A DNA stretch of 64,000 nt, from assembly GCF_003991355.1 (NCBI RefSeq), contig NZ_RCSU01000017.1, forward strand, positions 1 to 64,000, read 5' to 3'. The notes beneath the pieces were generated by a model, which was not told the origin of the DNA, searched no databases, and worked only from the letters and a program-made list of their open reading frames with translations. The DNA comes from Pseudoflavitalea rhizosphaerae (GTDB lineage: Bacteria; Bacteroidota; Bacteroidia; Chitinophagales; Chitinophagaceae). Below are positions 43,404-52,599 of this stretch, piece by piece (the first letter of the stretch is position 1; each line of letters begins with the position of its first letter). A program made the position numbers and the translations under genes.

Positions 43404-44108
43404 TTATTGGATAAGGGTTTGAATGTCCGGATCGTTTTGAAGATTATTCATTTGCCTCATCACCCAGGGGTACTTGTTGGCCACAAAACTACTCAGCGGT
43501 TTTACTGTGTATTTTTTCGGATTGGGAAGACAGGCAGCGATCATGGCTGCTTCCTGGCGTGTAAGTTGTTTGGCGGGCTTCTTAAAATAATTCTGTGCAG
43601 CCGCTTCGATGCCGAAAATACCAGGGCCCATTTCTGCAATATTGAGATACATTTCCAGTATCCGCTTTTTGCCCCAGATGGTTTCGATCATGAAAGTGAA
43701 ATACACTTCAAGTCCTTTTCTGATCCAGCTTCTGCCCTGCCAGAGGAAAACGTTCTTGGCAACCTGCTGACTGATGGTGCTGGCGCCGCGCACCCGGCCG
43801 GGTTTGCGCTTGTTGTATTCCATCGCTTTTTCGATATGTTTCCAATCGAAGCCACTATGGTCAGGATAGAGCTGGTCTTCAGATGAGATCACGGCGAGTT
43901 TCGCATAGGGACTCATCTCCTTTGCATCGATCATATCTCTCTTCAAACCATTTCCTGTGATCCAGCTTCCGAGTTGTGTAAGCGTAATGGGCGGGTCCAC
44001 CCACTTCAACAGGAAGATGTAAAACAATTGGAAAACGAAAAGGAAGATAAACAACCGTTTGAGGAACCGTAAAACTTTCAGACCTAGACCGCGGGTTTTT
44101 ATTGCCAT
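43404..44108 (-). CDS. mtgA: Monofunctional biosynthetic peptidoglycan transglycosylase
   Basis: A 234-residue GT51 enzyme that polymerises lipid II glycan strands. One N-terminal membrane helix (LFIFLFVFQLFYIFLL), then motif 1 SSEDQLYPDHSGFDW with the catalytic Glu, motif 2 GASTISQQVAKNVFL, motif 3 RKGLEVYFTFMIETIWGKKRILEMYLN (split RKGLEVYFTF and KKRILEMYLN) and QNYFKKPAKQLT. Start is ATG 44108; the frame extends to a TTG at 44132. It converges on the GT39 gene with 7 nt between them. Confidence 0.92.
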   Translation of the reverse strand: MAIKTRGLGLKVLRFLKRLFIFLFVFQLFYIFLLKWVDPPITLTQLGSWITGNGLKRDMIDAKEMSPYAKLAVISSEDQLYPDHSGFDWKHIEKAMEYNKRKPGRVRGASTISQQVAKNVFLWQGRSWIRKGLEVYFTFMIETIWGKKRILEMYLNIAEMGPGIFGIEAAAQNYFKKPAKQLTRQEAAMIAACLPNPKKYTVKPLSSFVANKYPWVMRQMNNLQNDPDIQTLIQ

Positions 44109-44151
44109 CCTTTTTGCAGCTTTGGGCTGCAAGATAATAATTCAGTCCGGA

Positions 44152-44736
44152 CTATTTGAGTATCGAACCGGCCTTTACATACACCACATTCAATTTGTTC
44201 TTTTTATTCTCTCTATTGGCATTTGCCTTGCCCCAGAAGTAGCCGGCAGCGGCCACTCCGGCCGCAATGCCCATGGTGAGTAACCTGTTATTGTCTGAGA
44301 AGGATTCTTTTCTGTATAAGGTATTCACTGTTTCAAGGATGAGGAAGCCAGCACCACCAACCAGCATAAGCCCCGGAACACTTAGCACAGAAAATCCGGT
44401 AGGTCTTCCATAAAGATCGCTATCCTTTATATTGTAACGGATGATCTGGTGATAGTCGAAAGCCACAGCATAAACAAATGTATCCAGTTTACTGCCGAAC
44501 TCTGTACCGAACATCCTCGTTTCCTGATGACGTAAATAAATGGAATCATTCCTGATGGCCGTGATATAGCCATGTACATCAAAACCATTGTTCAAACGGG
44601 CTGAAAGGAAACTTCCTTCCGCATAGGTCTTTACGGTTCGATTATTCTTTTTCTTGAGTATGATAAAATCTGATTCCTGCGAAAACGCAGTGATTGCGAG
44701 CGTGCATAAAAATAAGGCGAGTATGGTTGGTTTCAT
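44152..44736 (-). CDS. Hypothetical exported membrane protein
   Basis: A 194-residue protein with signal peptide MKPTILALFLCTLAITAFSQ. Residues ~25-110 are beta-rich (IILKKKNNRTVKTYAEGSF, VHGYITAIRNDSIYLRHQE), a pattern seen in Bacteroidota envelope proteins. Two hydrophobic segments (about 118-135 and 158-170) flank LETVNTLYRKES. No domain is recognised. It lies just upstream of mtgA on the same strand (43 nt), so it may share its transcript. Confidence 0.72.
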   Translation of the reverse strand: MKPTILALFLCTLAITAFSQESDFIILKKKNNRTVKTYAEGSFLSARLNNGFDVHGYITAIRNDSIYLRHQETRMFGTEFGSKLDTFVYAVAFDYHQIIRYNIKDSDLYGRPTGFSVLSVPGLMLVGGAGFLILETVNTLYRKESFSDNNRLLTMGIAAGVAAAGYFWGKANANRENKKNKLNVVYVKAGSILK

Positions 44737-44774
44737 GCAGACAACAAGTTAGTACAGCCGAAACTGTGTTTGAT

Positions 44775-45428
44775 CTAATGATTTGTTAAGACTGAAGTGT
44801 CTTTCACAAATATCGCAGTATACAACAACGCAAAACCGAATGCCACAAGGATCACACCTGTTACCTTATTGATAATGGAAATATTGTTGATGGTGAGTTT
44901 TGCGCCCAGGCGACCGGCCAATAATACTTTTGCTGCATCGGCTACAATATTGAATGCGATACAAACCGAGAACAGCAGTATGCGTTCATTGAAAGTGTAT
45001 TTGGCGGCAAAAGCCGTAGCCGTTGTGATCCAGAACAGGAGCACGCTCGGGTTGAGGGTATTGATCAGGAATCCGCTGGAAAAGATCTTCATCATTTCGC
45101 GTTTGCTGAACCGGAGTGATTGTCCGTCAGCATCAGTTCTCAGGGATACTTTTTTGAAGAAGAGATAATATATGCCCATCAGTAGCAGGAAGGCGGCGCC
45201 GCAATAAGCGATCACGGTTGTGTATTCTGTGATCTCGGCAACCAGTTGCGAAAATGCATTGGCCACCACCACCATTACAATATCACTGAGCCATACTCCC
45301 GCCACAAAACTGAAACCGCCGGTATGTCCGTTCACCAGGCTTTGCTTGATGATGGTAAAGATCACAGGCCCCACCGATAAGGCAAGAATACATCCTAGCG
45401 TTACTCCACTGATAATGGCCTGCCACAT
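44775..45428 (-). CDS. LysE-family amino-acid exporter
   Basis: A 217-residue protein with six hydrophobic helices. The N-terminal motif GVTLGCILALSVGPVIFTI (residues 8-26) is the LysE/RhtB signature, and NTLNPSVLLFWITTATA lies in the second repeat. It would export amino acids or related small molecules by proton antiport. It reads alone on the minus strand. The substrate is not predictable. Confidence 0.88.
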   Translation of the reverse strand: MWQAIISGVTLGCILALSVGPVIFTIIKQSLVNGHTGGFSFVAGVWLSDIVMVVVANAFSQLVAEITEYTTVIAYCGAAFLLLMGIYYLFFKKVSLRTDADGQSLRFSKREMMKIFSSGFLINTLNPSVLLFWITTATAFAAKYTFNERILLFSVCIAFNIVADAAKVLLAGRLGAKLTINNISIINKVTGVILVAFGFALLYTAIFVKDTSVLTNH

Positions 45429-45475
45429 GCGTAATTATAAAAGGGAATAAGTTTTAAAGTGACAATTTACATATA

Positions 45476-46990
45476 TTATTGAACAAACGCTTTCCAGTCG
45501 TCCAGCATTTTCCCTTTCATTACACGGGGGAACTTATGCTGTCCGCCAACTTTCCCTTTGCTGTGCATGAATTCCATGAACCTGGATTCGGGAAGGATGG
45601 TGAGGAAAACATCTTTCAATGCGCTGCCTCTTTCAACCGCATAGTCGTCATTGAGCTCTTTGAGTTTGCAATCGATCATATGCCTGAGGACTTCTGCGTC
45701 TACCTGGTCATCGCAGGCAACGTACCATTGATGGGCAAAGAACAATCCGTGCGGAACTCCGGCCACGGTATATTCGGGGATATGAATATTCAGTTCATCA
45801 CTTACGAGTTTAACAGCCTTGTTCATATTGTCTACGCTCAGGTGTTCGCCAACAAGACTGAGGAAATGTTTGGTGCGGCCGGTGATGATGATCTCGCATC
45901 TCTCCTTATCCACAAAACGAACGGTATCGCCAATGAGGTAACGCCAGGCGCCTGCGGCGGTGCTGAGGAGGATGGCATAATCTTTTCCTTCTTCCACTTC
46001 GTGGATCATCAGTGTTTTCGGATTCTCCACTACGTTTCCTTCTGCATCGAAGTTCTCGTCGTTGAAAGGAATGAATTCAAAAAAGATATGATCGTTCAAA
46101 GACAGTCGCATGCCTTTGGCAAACTGCCTGTCCTGGTAAGCAACAAAACCTTCTGATGCCAGATAGGTCTCGATATAGGTAAGTGGTTTTCCAACCAGTT
46201 TTTCAAAACCTTTTTTATAGGGTTCAAAGCTAACGCCTCCGTGAACGAAGAATGCGAGGTTGGGCCAGATATCGTGAATGGTTTTAAGATTATATCTTTC
46301 GATGATCTTCTCCATACACATCTGGATCCAGGCGGGCACGCCCACCACGAAACCGATATCCCAGTTGGGTGCGTTCTCAACAATGGCTTCGATCTTCAGG
46401 TCCCAGTCTTTTGTTCTGGCGATCTTTTTCCCTGGTTTGTAAAAAGGGGAAAACCAGAAAGGCACTTTCTTGGCTGTGATACCGCTGAGGTCGCCTGCAT
46501 AATAGGTAGGCCCTTTCTGCAGGTCGGTACTCCCTCCAAGCATCAACCATCCTTTTCCGATACTTCTGACTGAAATATCATGATAAGTGCGAAGGGAAAG
46601 CAATTGTTTGATCATTACGATTTTGTTACCCCGCATGAGGTCATTCGTAATGGGTATATATTTGCTGGCAGCTTCGGAGGTCCCTGAGCTGAGTGCGAAG
46701 AATTTTATTTTTCCGGGCCAGCATACATCCGGCTTTCCTTCGAGGGCTTTATGCCACCAATGTGCATAGATCTTGCTGTAATCATATACGGGAACATGCT
46801 GCTGGAATTTTTTTCCCGCATGTTTGCTCAACAAAAGTTCGTCAAACCGGTATGTCTGCCCGAACTCAGTGAATCGGGCCTTCTTCAACAGTTTCTTTAA
46901 TACCCTGATCTGTTGCCTTTTGGGCGAACGTGCCGGCAATCTCAGTGCTTTGGCAATCGATTGGGGTAAGGAGATATCAATTAGCGCCAT
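45476..46990 (-). CDS. GH3-like acyl-adenylate/amide-forming protein
   Basis: A 504-residue member of the bacterial GH3 (auxin-responsive promoter family) branch of the ANL-type acyl-adenylate enzymes. Motifs include FFALSSGTSEAASKYIPIT near residues 98-116 (the AMP-binding Ser/Thr loop), FVHGGVSFEPYKKGF and WRYLIGDTVRFVDKE, with the C-terminal region SLVGEHLSVDNMNKAV. Plant relatives join amino acids to acyl acids; the bacterial substrate is not known. Promoter TAATTTTG lies at the complement of 47020-47027, with TTG at -33 (23-nt spacer). Confidence 0.9.
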   Translation of the reverse strand: MALIDISLPQSIAKALRLPARSPKRQQIRVLKKLLKKARFTEFGQTYRFDELLLSKHAGKKFQQHVPVYDYSKIYAHWWHKALEGKPDVCWPGKIKFFALSSGTSEAASKYIPITNDLMRGNKIVMIKQLLSLRTYHDISVRSIGKGWLMLGGSTDLQKGPTYYAGDLSGITAKKVPFWFSPFYKPGKKIARTKDWDLKIEAIVENAPNWDIGFVVGVPAWIQMCMEKIIERYNLKTIHDIWPNLAFFVHGGVSFEPYKKGFEKLVGKPLTYIETYLASEGFVAYQDRQFAKGMRLSLNDHIFFEFIPFNDENFDAEGNVVENPKTLMIHEVEEGKDYAILLSTAAGAWRYLIGDTVRFVDKERCEIIITGRTKHFLSLVGEHLSVDNMNKAVKLVSDELNIHIPEYTVAGVPHGLFFAHQWYVACDDQVDAEVLRHMIDCKLKELNDDYAVERGSALKDVFLTILPESRFMEFMHSKGKVGGQHKFPRVMKGKMLDDWKAFVQ

Positions 46991-47019
46991 TCGGTTATGC
47001 CTGTTTGATCAGGCAAATT

Positions 47020-47027
47020 CAAAATTA
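47020..47027 (-). promoter_or_regulatory. -7 promoter element TAATTTTG of the GH3-like gene
   Basis: Perfect TAnnTTTG on the minus strand with a TTG 23 nt upstream (inside the end of the GT2 gene) and the ATG ~30 nt downstream. Confidence 0.6.
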
Positions 47028-47032
47028 AGGTA

Positions 47033-48187
47033 TTAAATGGATTCAGGTGGCAATTTGAGGAGAATCACCTCGCCCTGCCTGTCTTTGGAAGCACTGCCAA
47101 CAGCGCATTCCGTGCCGCTTCCATGCACGAAAGCCCTTTTTCCCGGAGCCAGCTCCTCTATCTTTCCGATGAGTTCACGGAAGGTAAAATCAGCTCCTTC
47201 ACAACAGATCAATACGTCGGCCTGCTGCGGTTGGTTGGTCACCTGCTGTTCGCCCAGTCCACGTACAATCCTTTTCACCGTATCGGGATCACCCGTCACT
47301 GCAATACTTTGGTCCTTACTCAATCCTTTTGGAACTGCTGGACTGGATTGTAAAACAGACCTGATGGCGATCATGGCTTTCAGCAACTGCACATAGGACC
47401 AGGCGCCGATACCTTTATAATGCTTCCTAACGTAAAGGATCATTGCCTCATAAAAGTGACGAACATACCGCGCGTCCTTTAACGTACTTTCTCCTTTAAA
47501 ATGTATAATAGTCGTGCCGGTGAAATAAAAATTACGGAACCCGGCCTTTTTAATCCGGAAACTGAGATCGATATCTTCGGCATACATGAAGAACCGTTCA
47601 TCAAACCCACCGGTTAGTTCAATCGCTTTTCTCCTCACCAACATACAGGCCCCGGCCAGTACATCCACTTCATTGCTTTCCTTCTCCTGCAAATGTCCCA
47701 GGTAATAACGGGCAAACATCCGCGAAGCCGGGAATAGTTTGGTCAACCCACTTAACTTACAGAAAGACACCCAGGGTGTGGGAAACCCCCTCTTGCTCTC
47801 GGGTAAATATTTTCCGCCACCATCCACCATCCTTATTCCCATCGCTCCCAGATCCGGCTGCCGCTGCATTTCAGCCAGGCATCCGGTAAAACTGTTCTCT
47901 TCCACAATGGTATCGGGATTCAGAAAAAGTATGAACTCTCCTTTGCTCATTTGAACAGCCTGGTTATTGGCGCGGCCAAAACCACTGTTCCCGCGGTTTT
48001 CGATGAAGAATACAGAAGGGAATTTAGGACGAAGGTATTCCACGCTGCCATCTGTGCTCTGGTTATCCACCACAATCACTTCGGCGGCTGCTTCACCCAA
48101 TGCGGCAATGGCTTTCATTACAGAGCATAAACACTGCTCCAGGAAGTACTTCACATTGTAATTGACGATGATTACAGACAAGCGCAT
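47033..48187 (-). CDS. Glycosyltransferase family 2 protein
   Basis: A 384-residue GT-A enzyme. MRLSVIIVNYNVKYFLEQCL opens the nucleotide-binding fold; VVDNQSTDGSVEYL (about 43-56) and FILFLNPDTIVEENS (with the DxD-like NPDT, near 88-102) are the donor site; GFDERFFMYAEDIDLSFR (about 193-210) has the catalytic ED. The pattern is that of rhamnosyl/WbbL-type transferases for surface glycans. The C-terminal ~100 residues are of unknown role. It is divergent from the inositol monophosphatase gene. Confidence 0.9.
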   Translation of the reverse strand: MRLSVIIVNYNVKYFLEQCLCSVMKAIAALGEAAAEVIVVDNQSTDGSVEYLRPKFPSVFFIENRGNSGFGRANNQAVQMSKGEFILFLNPDTIVEENSFTGCLAEMQRQPDLGAMGIRMVDGGGKYLPESKRGFPTPWVSFCKLSGLTKLFPASRMFARYYLGHLQEKESNEVDVLAGACMLVRRKAIELTGGFDERFFMYAEDIDLSFRIKKAGFRNFYFTGTTIIHFKGESTLKDARYVRHFYEAMILYVRKHYKGIGAWSYVQLLKAMIAIRSVLQSSPAVPKGLSKDQSIAVTGDPDTVKRIVRGLGEQQVTNQPQQADVLICCEGADFTFRELIGKIEELAPGKRAFVHGSGTECAVGSASKDRQGEVILLKLPPESI

Positions 48188-48224
48188 GATGGCACGAAAA
48201 TAGCCAGAATCCTGAACAACAACT

Positions 48225-48232
48225 TATCTTTG
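48225..48232 (+). promoter_or_regulatory. -7 promoter element TATCTTTG, 4 nt before ATG
   Basis: Perfect match followed by CCGC and the ATG at 48237; a leaderless mRNA is predicted. No clear TTG at -33. Confidence 0.62.
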
Positions 48233-48236
48233 CCGC

Positions 48237-49013
48237 ATGTTAAAAGAAACCTTACTGAATGCCACCGAAGCGGGGGCTGCAGTGCTGCAACATTACTTCA
48301 ACAGCAAAAACCTGCAAATAAGTCATAAAGAAGGGATCAACAACCTGGTTACAGAGGCCGATCACGCTTCTGAAAAAGCCATCCTGGAAAGTATCCGGGA
48401 ATCCTTTCCCGATCATTTCATCCTCAGCGAAGAAACGGGAGAGATTGTGATGGACAGTGAATACAAATGGATCATCGATCCTATCGATGGCACCATCAAT
48501 TATGCACACGGCATTCCCATTTGCTGCGTATCCATCGGGCTGGAGCAGAATGGTAAAATGATCATGGGCGCCGTTTTCAATCCATTCCTGAAAGAGTTCT
48601 ATTTTGCCGAAGCCGGTATGGGAGCGATGCTCAACAGCCAGCAGATTGCTGTGAGCACAGAATCAGAAGTACTGAAATCCTGCCTGGTGACCGGTTTCCC
48701 CTATACTTACCTGAACCAGCCCAATGGGCCACTGGAAGCATTCGGAAGATTCATCCGCGCCGGTATTCCCGTTCGCCGTCTGGGCTCCGCAGCCATGGAC
48801 CTCTGCTGGGTAGCCGCAGGAAGGTTCGATGGATTCTATGAACACAAATTACAGGCATGGGACAGCGCCGCCGGATTCCTCATTGTGGAAGAAGCCGGCG
48901 GAAAGGTTACCGACTTTACCGGAGCCCACTACAGCCCGCACCAGCCGCAGATTGTAGCAACCAATGGAAAGATCCACGACGAACTGCTGAAATGGATCAA
49001 CGATCAGATCTAA
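48237..49013 (+). CDS. Inositol monophosphatase family protein
   Basis: A 258-residue Mg2+-dependent phosphatase (SuhB/IMPase, possibly acting on inositol or other sugar phosphates). The metal sites are FILSEETGE (near 61-69), IIDPIDGTINYAHGIP (near 80-95) and QAWDSAAGFLIVEEAGG (near 205-221). Length is normal. The start at 48237 is fixed by the promoter just upstream. thiL follows after 12 nt, so the two are co-transcribed, perhaps with the S41 gene. Confidence 0.93.
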   Translation: MLKETLLNATEAGAAVLQHYFNSKNLQISHKEGINNLVTEADHASEKAILESIRESFPDHFILSEETGEIVMDSEYKWIIDPIDGTINYAHGIPICCVSIGLEQNGKMIMGAVFNPFLKEFYFAEAGMGAMLNSQQIAVSTESEVLKSCLVTGFPYTYLNQPNGPLEAFGRFIRAGIPVRRLGSAAMDLCWVAAGRFDGFYEHKLQAWDSAAGFLIVEEAGGKVTDFTGAHYSPHQPQIVATNGKIHDELLKWINDQI

Positions 49014-49025
49014 AAAGAAATTACC

Positions 49026-50066
49026 ATGAGCGAAGAACGTATTGAAATAGCCGACCTGGGAGAATTCGGTCTCATCCGGCACCTCACCAAAAACATCGAG
49101 GTCCATAATGCTTCCACTGTATTGGGGGTGGGCGATGACGCCGCGGTGATTGACCATTTCGGCAAACAGACCGTAGTTACTACCGACATGTTGATCGAAG
49201 GCGTACACTTCGATCTGATGTATACTCCTCTCAAACACCTCGGCTACAAAGCCGTAGTGGTGAACCTCAGTGATATTTATGCTATGAATGCCATTCCCAC
49301 TCAGATCACTGTGAGCCTGGGCCTCAGCAACCGAATCAGCGTACAGGCGCTGGATGAACTGTACGAAGGCATTTATGCAGCCTGCGATAAATATGGTGTA
49401 GACCTCGTGGGTGGTGATACCTGCTCCTCCCAGAAAGGTTTCATCATTTCGGTTACTGCTATCGGTGAGGTAACACCCGGCAAATTCGTAAAAAGAAGTA
49501 CCGCTCAGAAAGGCGACCTTATCTGCTGCAGCGGAGACCTCGGCGCAGCCTATGTTGGACTCCTTTTCCTCGAAAGGGAAAAACGCATCTTCCAGGAACA
49601 CCCGGGCGTTCAACCCGACCTGGAAAATGAATCCTACGTTATTGGCCGACTGCTGAAACCTGAAGCACGCAAGGATATCATCGAATTCCTGGAACAAAGC
49701 GAGATCACGCCCACTTCCATGATCGATATAAGTGACGGGCTCAGTTCGGAGATCCTCCATATTTCCCAGCAAAGTGGCCTGGGTGTTAGATTGTATGAAG
49801 ACAAGATCCCCATTTCGGAAGATATGAAGCGCGCTGCCTTCAAGTTCGAGATCGATCCCACGGCCTGCGCACTAAGCGGTGGTGAAGATTATGAGCTCCT
49901 CTTCACGCTTCCACAATCAGAATACGACAAACTCGTTCTTAATGAACAGATCAGCGTTATCGGTTATATGACAGAACCCGAAGAAGGCGCCAAGATCATC
50001 ACCAAAGGTGGCCATACACACGATATCACAGCCCAGGGCTGGAATGCGTTCAAAGGCCGGCAATAA
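49026..50066 (+). CDS. thiL: Thiamine-monophosphate kinase
   Basis: A 346-residue ThiL, which makes thiamine diphosphate from thiamine phosphate with ATP. VLGVGDDAAVIDHFGKQTVVTTDMLIEGVHFD (split GVGDDAAVID and TTDMLIEGVHFD) gives the metal-binding Asp cluster. LSDIYAMNAIPTQITVSLGL and VDLVGGDTCSSQKG follow the family, and ALSGGEDYELLFTLP is the C-terminal signature. Other thiamine genes are not in the window. Second gene of a likely operon with suhB-like and S41 genes. Confidence 0.95.
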   Translation: MSEERIEIADLGEFGLIRHLTKNIEVHNASTVLGVGDDAAVIDHFGKQTVVTTDMLIEGVHFDLMYTPLKHLGYKAVVVNLSDIYAMNAIPTQITVSLGLSNRISVQALDELYEGIYAACDKYGVDLVGGDTCSSQKGFIISVTAIGEVTPGKFVKRSTAQKGDLICCSGDLGAAYVGLLFLEREKRIFQEHPGVQPDLENESYVIGRLLKPEARKDIIEFLEQSEITPTSMIDISDGLSSEILHISQQSGLGVRLYEDKIPISEDMKRAAFKFEIDPTACALSGGEDYELLFTLPQSEYDKLVLNEQISVIGYMTEPEEGAKIITKGGHTHDITAQGWNAFKGRQ

Positions 50067-50078
50067 AAGTTGACCCGT

Positions 50079-51647
50079 ATGCTGAACCGGATGGTTGTTT
50101 TGTTGCTGGGAATAACTGCGCTCCTGTTTGCCAGTTGCTCCTCTTCCAGGAAAGCGTTTGATCCTGACAGAAAGTTTGCACCGGACAAATTGCAAAAGGA
50201 TTTTACACTGTTCAGGGATATCCTGGAAGAAAACCATCCCAGTTTGTATTGGTTCACTCCCAAAGACAGTATGGACATGTACTTCGATAATGGTTTCCGC
50301 CAACTGACGAACTCCATGACCGAACCAGAATTCCGGAACCTGCTGTCTACCATCACATCTAAAATCCGCTGCGGCCACACTTCCATGCGGTATTCAAAAA
50401 AATACACTGCCTGGCTGGATACTGCCCGGCTCCGCATGTTCCCCTTCACCGTTAAGGTATGGGGGCCGGATTCCATGGCTGTAACGGCTACACTTAATCG
50501 AAAAGATTCTCTTTTAAAAAGAGGGACCGTGATTACGGCTATTGATGGCCGTGATGTAGCCAGGATCATCGATACTTTAACCAATTACCTGCAAAGCGAT
50601 GGCAATATCATCACCGGAAAATACCAGATGATGAGCAACCGCAATTCATTTGGTAACCTTTACCGGGCAATATTTGGAGTTCCTGAAAAGGTGAAGATAG
50701 ATTATATAGATAGTAATGGATTGCCACAATCCGCCATGATGGCGGCTTTTGACCCACCACCAACGGCTAAGCGAAAAGAAAAACCTGTAGCAGATACATC
50801 CAGGCGGCTTCCGGCCCCGGGAACACCCGGACCCAAGCCTCCGAAGGATGTTCCCAAAACCGTTACCCTTAATGCCAACAGGAACCTGCAGATCGATACT
50901 ACTTTGAAGTCGGCCTACATGACCCTTAATACTTTCTCCATGAGCAGCCGCCTGAGGGGATTCTTCCGTCGTAGTTTCCGGGAAATGAAGAGAAGACAGA
51001 TCAAATACCTGGTGGTGGATGTTCGTAATAATGGCGGAGGCGATGCAAGTAACTCCACTTTGCTCACTAAATATATCTCGAAGAAAAAATTCAAGCTGGC
51101 TGATAGTTTGTATACCAATAAACGAAGCAGCCAGTATGGAAAGTATATCGAATTGCAGCCGCTATATTGGTTATGGACCTTGTTAGTGACCCATAAGGCG
51201 GATGATGGAAATTTCCATTTTGGTTTTTTCGAGCGTCACTACTACAAACCAAAAAGCCGGTTTCATTACGATGGCCAGGTATATATTCTTACAGGAGGAA
51301 ATTCATTTTCCGCAACAACGCTTTTTGCGAAAGCTATACAAGGCCAATCCAATGTAACAGTTGTGGGAGAAGAAACCGGCGGCGGCGCCTATGGCAATAC
51401 TGCCTGGATGATCCCGGATGTAACATTGCCGAATACACATATCCGTTTCCGTTTGCCAAGATTCCGTTTGGTAATGGATAGCAGTTTGGTGAAACAAGGC
51501 CGGGGCATCATGCCCGATATTGAAGTGGGATACAACAGCTATTTTATCAGGCGTGGTGTAGATCCCAAGTTGGGCGTGGTTTTCAGGCTCATCAGGGATA
51601 GGATCCGGATGGAAAAGGTGATGGATGACATGAAAGGCGGGAAGTAA
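50079..51647 (+). CDS. S41-family peptidase lipoprotein
   Basis: A 522-residue lipoprotein (VVLLLGITALLFASCSS, lipobox FASC). There is an N-terminal helical cap, then the serine protease core: VRNNGGGDASNSTLL and the catalytic region ILTGGNSFSATTLFAKAI, with the Ser in GNSFSA and the Lys ~25 residues later in a VVGEETGGGAYGN region. A Pro/Lys-rich insert (about 225-260) precedes the core. Start is ATG 50079 or 50091; the TTG at 50070 is less likely. Probably periplasmic peptide processing. Confidence 0.88.
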   Translation: MLNRMVVLLLGITALLFASCSSSRKAFDPDRKFAPDKLQKDFTLFRDILEENHPSLYWFTPKDSMDMYFDNGFRQLTNSMTEPEFRNLLSTITSKIRCGHTSMRYSKKYTAWLDTARLRMFPFTVKVWGPDSMAVTATLNRKDSLLKRGTVITAIDGRDVARIIDTLTNYLQSDGNIITGKYQMMSNRNSFGNLYRAIFGVPEKVKIDYIDSNGLPQSAMMAAFDPPPTAKRKEKPVADTSRRLPAPGTPGPKPPKDVPKTVTLNANRNLQIDTTLKSAYMTLNTFSMSSRLRGFFRRSFREMKRRQIKYLVVDVRNNGGGDASNSTLLTKYISKKKFKLADSLYTNKRSSQYGKYIELQPLYWLWTLLVTHKADDGNFHFGFFERHYYKPKSRFHYDGQVYILTGGNSFSATTLFAKAIQGQSNVTVVGEETGGGAYGNTAWMIPDVTLPNTHIRFRLPRFRLVMDSSLVKQGRGIMPDIEVGYNSYFIRRGVDPKLGVVFRLIRDRIRMEKVMDDMKGGK

Positions 51648-51696
51648 TTACTGCCAAAAGACCAGGCACTTTAGAAGTTATTGCGGAGTGTTGGCT

Positions 51697-51743
51697 GTCG
51701 CTCGCCTCCCGGCGAGTGACTTATATTTCTTCGCCTCCGGCGA
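51697..51743 (-). repeat. REP-like cluster, copy 3 (two hairpins)
   Basis: 51697-51720 is the exact reverse complement of 24 nt of the copy at 8-34. After a 10-nt A/T-rich spacer comes a perfect second hairpin TCGCC-TCC-GGCGA (51731-51743). The order mirrors 18479-18548 on the other strand. It lies between the convergent S41 and amidase genes. Confidence 0.88.
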
Positions 51744-51779
51744 ACAACACGCTTCCGCATCACAACCCTTATATCTGAA

Positions 51780-52577
51780 TCAAGTCAACAAATTGAACTC
51801 GTCCCCATCTTGCAAAAAGGGCAATTTCGTTCTCACATCAGTCAATGTATCACGTTTAAGTGTAACCGTAATAATTCCCTGATCATGCACAATTGTTTCC
51901 ATGATGGCGCCCATTGGGTCCACCACCATACTATCCCCGCTGTGATAGATTTCATTTCCGTCTTTTCCTACCCTGTTCACGCCTGCAACGAAACATTGGT
52001 TTTCGATGGCCCTTGCCTGCAGTAAAGTTTTCCAGGCATGGTTCCTGCGCTCAGGCCAGTTGGCAACATAAACCAGCAGATCATATTCCGGCGATCCATC
52101 TTCTGTATCCGGCGACTGGCGCGCCCAAACAGGAAATCGCAGATCATAGCAAACCATGAGATTAACCTTCCAGCCGTTCACCGCCGCAATCAATCTTTTG
52201 TTGCCCGGTGCGTAATGCTCATGCTCGTTCGCATATGCGAACAAATGTCTTTTATCATAAAAGCCCAGTTGACCATTCGGCAACATCCAGACCAGGCGGT
52301 TGTGGTAATTGCCTTCTTCTTCAATCATCAGGCTGCCGGTCAGGATCACTTTGCGTGAAGCGGATACACGTTTCATCCACTCAACGGTAGGCCCATGCAT
52401 AGTTTCAGCGAGTTCTTCAGGTTTCATGCTGAAACCGGTGCTGAACATTTCAGGCAATAATACGATATGTGTTCTTTCTTTGATCGCATTGATCTTCTCT
52501 TCGAACATGGCCAGGTTGGCATTCTTGTCTTCCCAATGAAGATCAGACTGGATCAATGATATGATTAGATCAGACAT
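51780..52577 (-). CDS. Nitrilase-superfamily omega-amidase
   Basis: A 265-residue carbon-nitrogen hydrolase. The catalytic triad is visible: Glu in LLPEMFSTGFSM, Lys in YDKRHLFAYANEHEHY and Cys in LMVCYDLRFPVWARQ. Such YafV/Nit2-like enzymes hydrolyse omega-amides of 2-oxo acids (metabolite repair after glutamine transamination). No signal peptide. It is 22 nt downstream of the glucosidase gene and may be co-transcribed with it. Confidence 0.92.
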   Translation of the reverse strand: MSDLIISLIQSDLHWEDKNANLAMFEEKINAIKERTHIVLLPEMFSTGFSMKPEELAETMHGPTVEWMKRVSASRKVILTGSLMIEEEGNYHNRLVWMLPNGQLGFYDKRHLFAYANEHEHYAPGNKRLIAAVNGWKVNLMVCYDLRFPVWARQSPDTEDGSPEYDLLVYVANWPERRNHAWKTLLQARAIENQCFVAGVNRVGKDGNEIYHSGDSMVVDPMGAIMETIVHDQGIITVTLKRDTLTDVRTKLPFLQDGDEFNLLT

Positions 52578-52599
52578 GTATTGATTTTTAAGTTGCAGC

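Noticed and set aside
43397-43414. TTATCC-ATTATT-GGATAA hairpin between the GT39 and mtgA genes
   Set aside because: Short A/T-rich stem without a U-tract, overlapping both stop codons; too weak to call a terminator.
48849-49772. A 307-codon minus-strand frame across the end of the IMPase-like gene and thiL
   Set aside because: It spans two well-supported plus-strand genes and shows no family motif.
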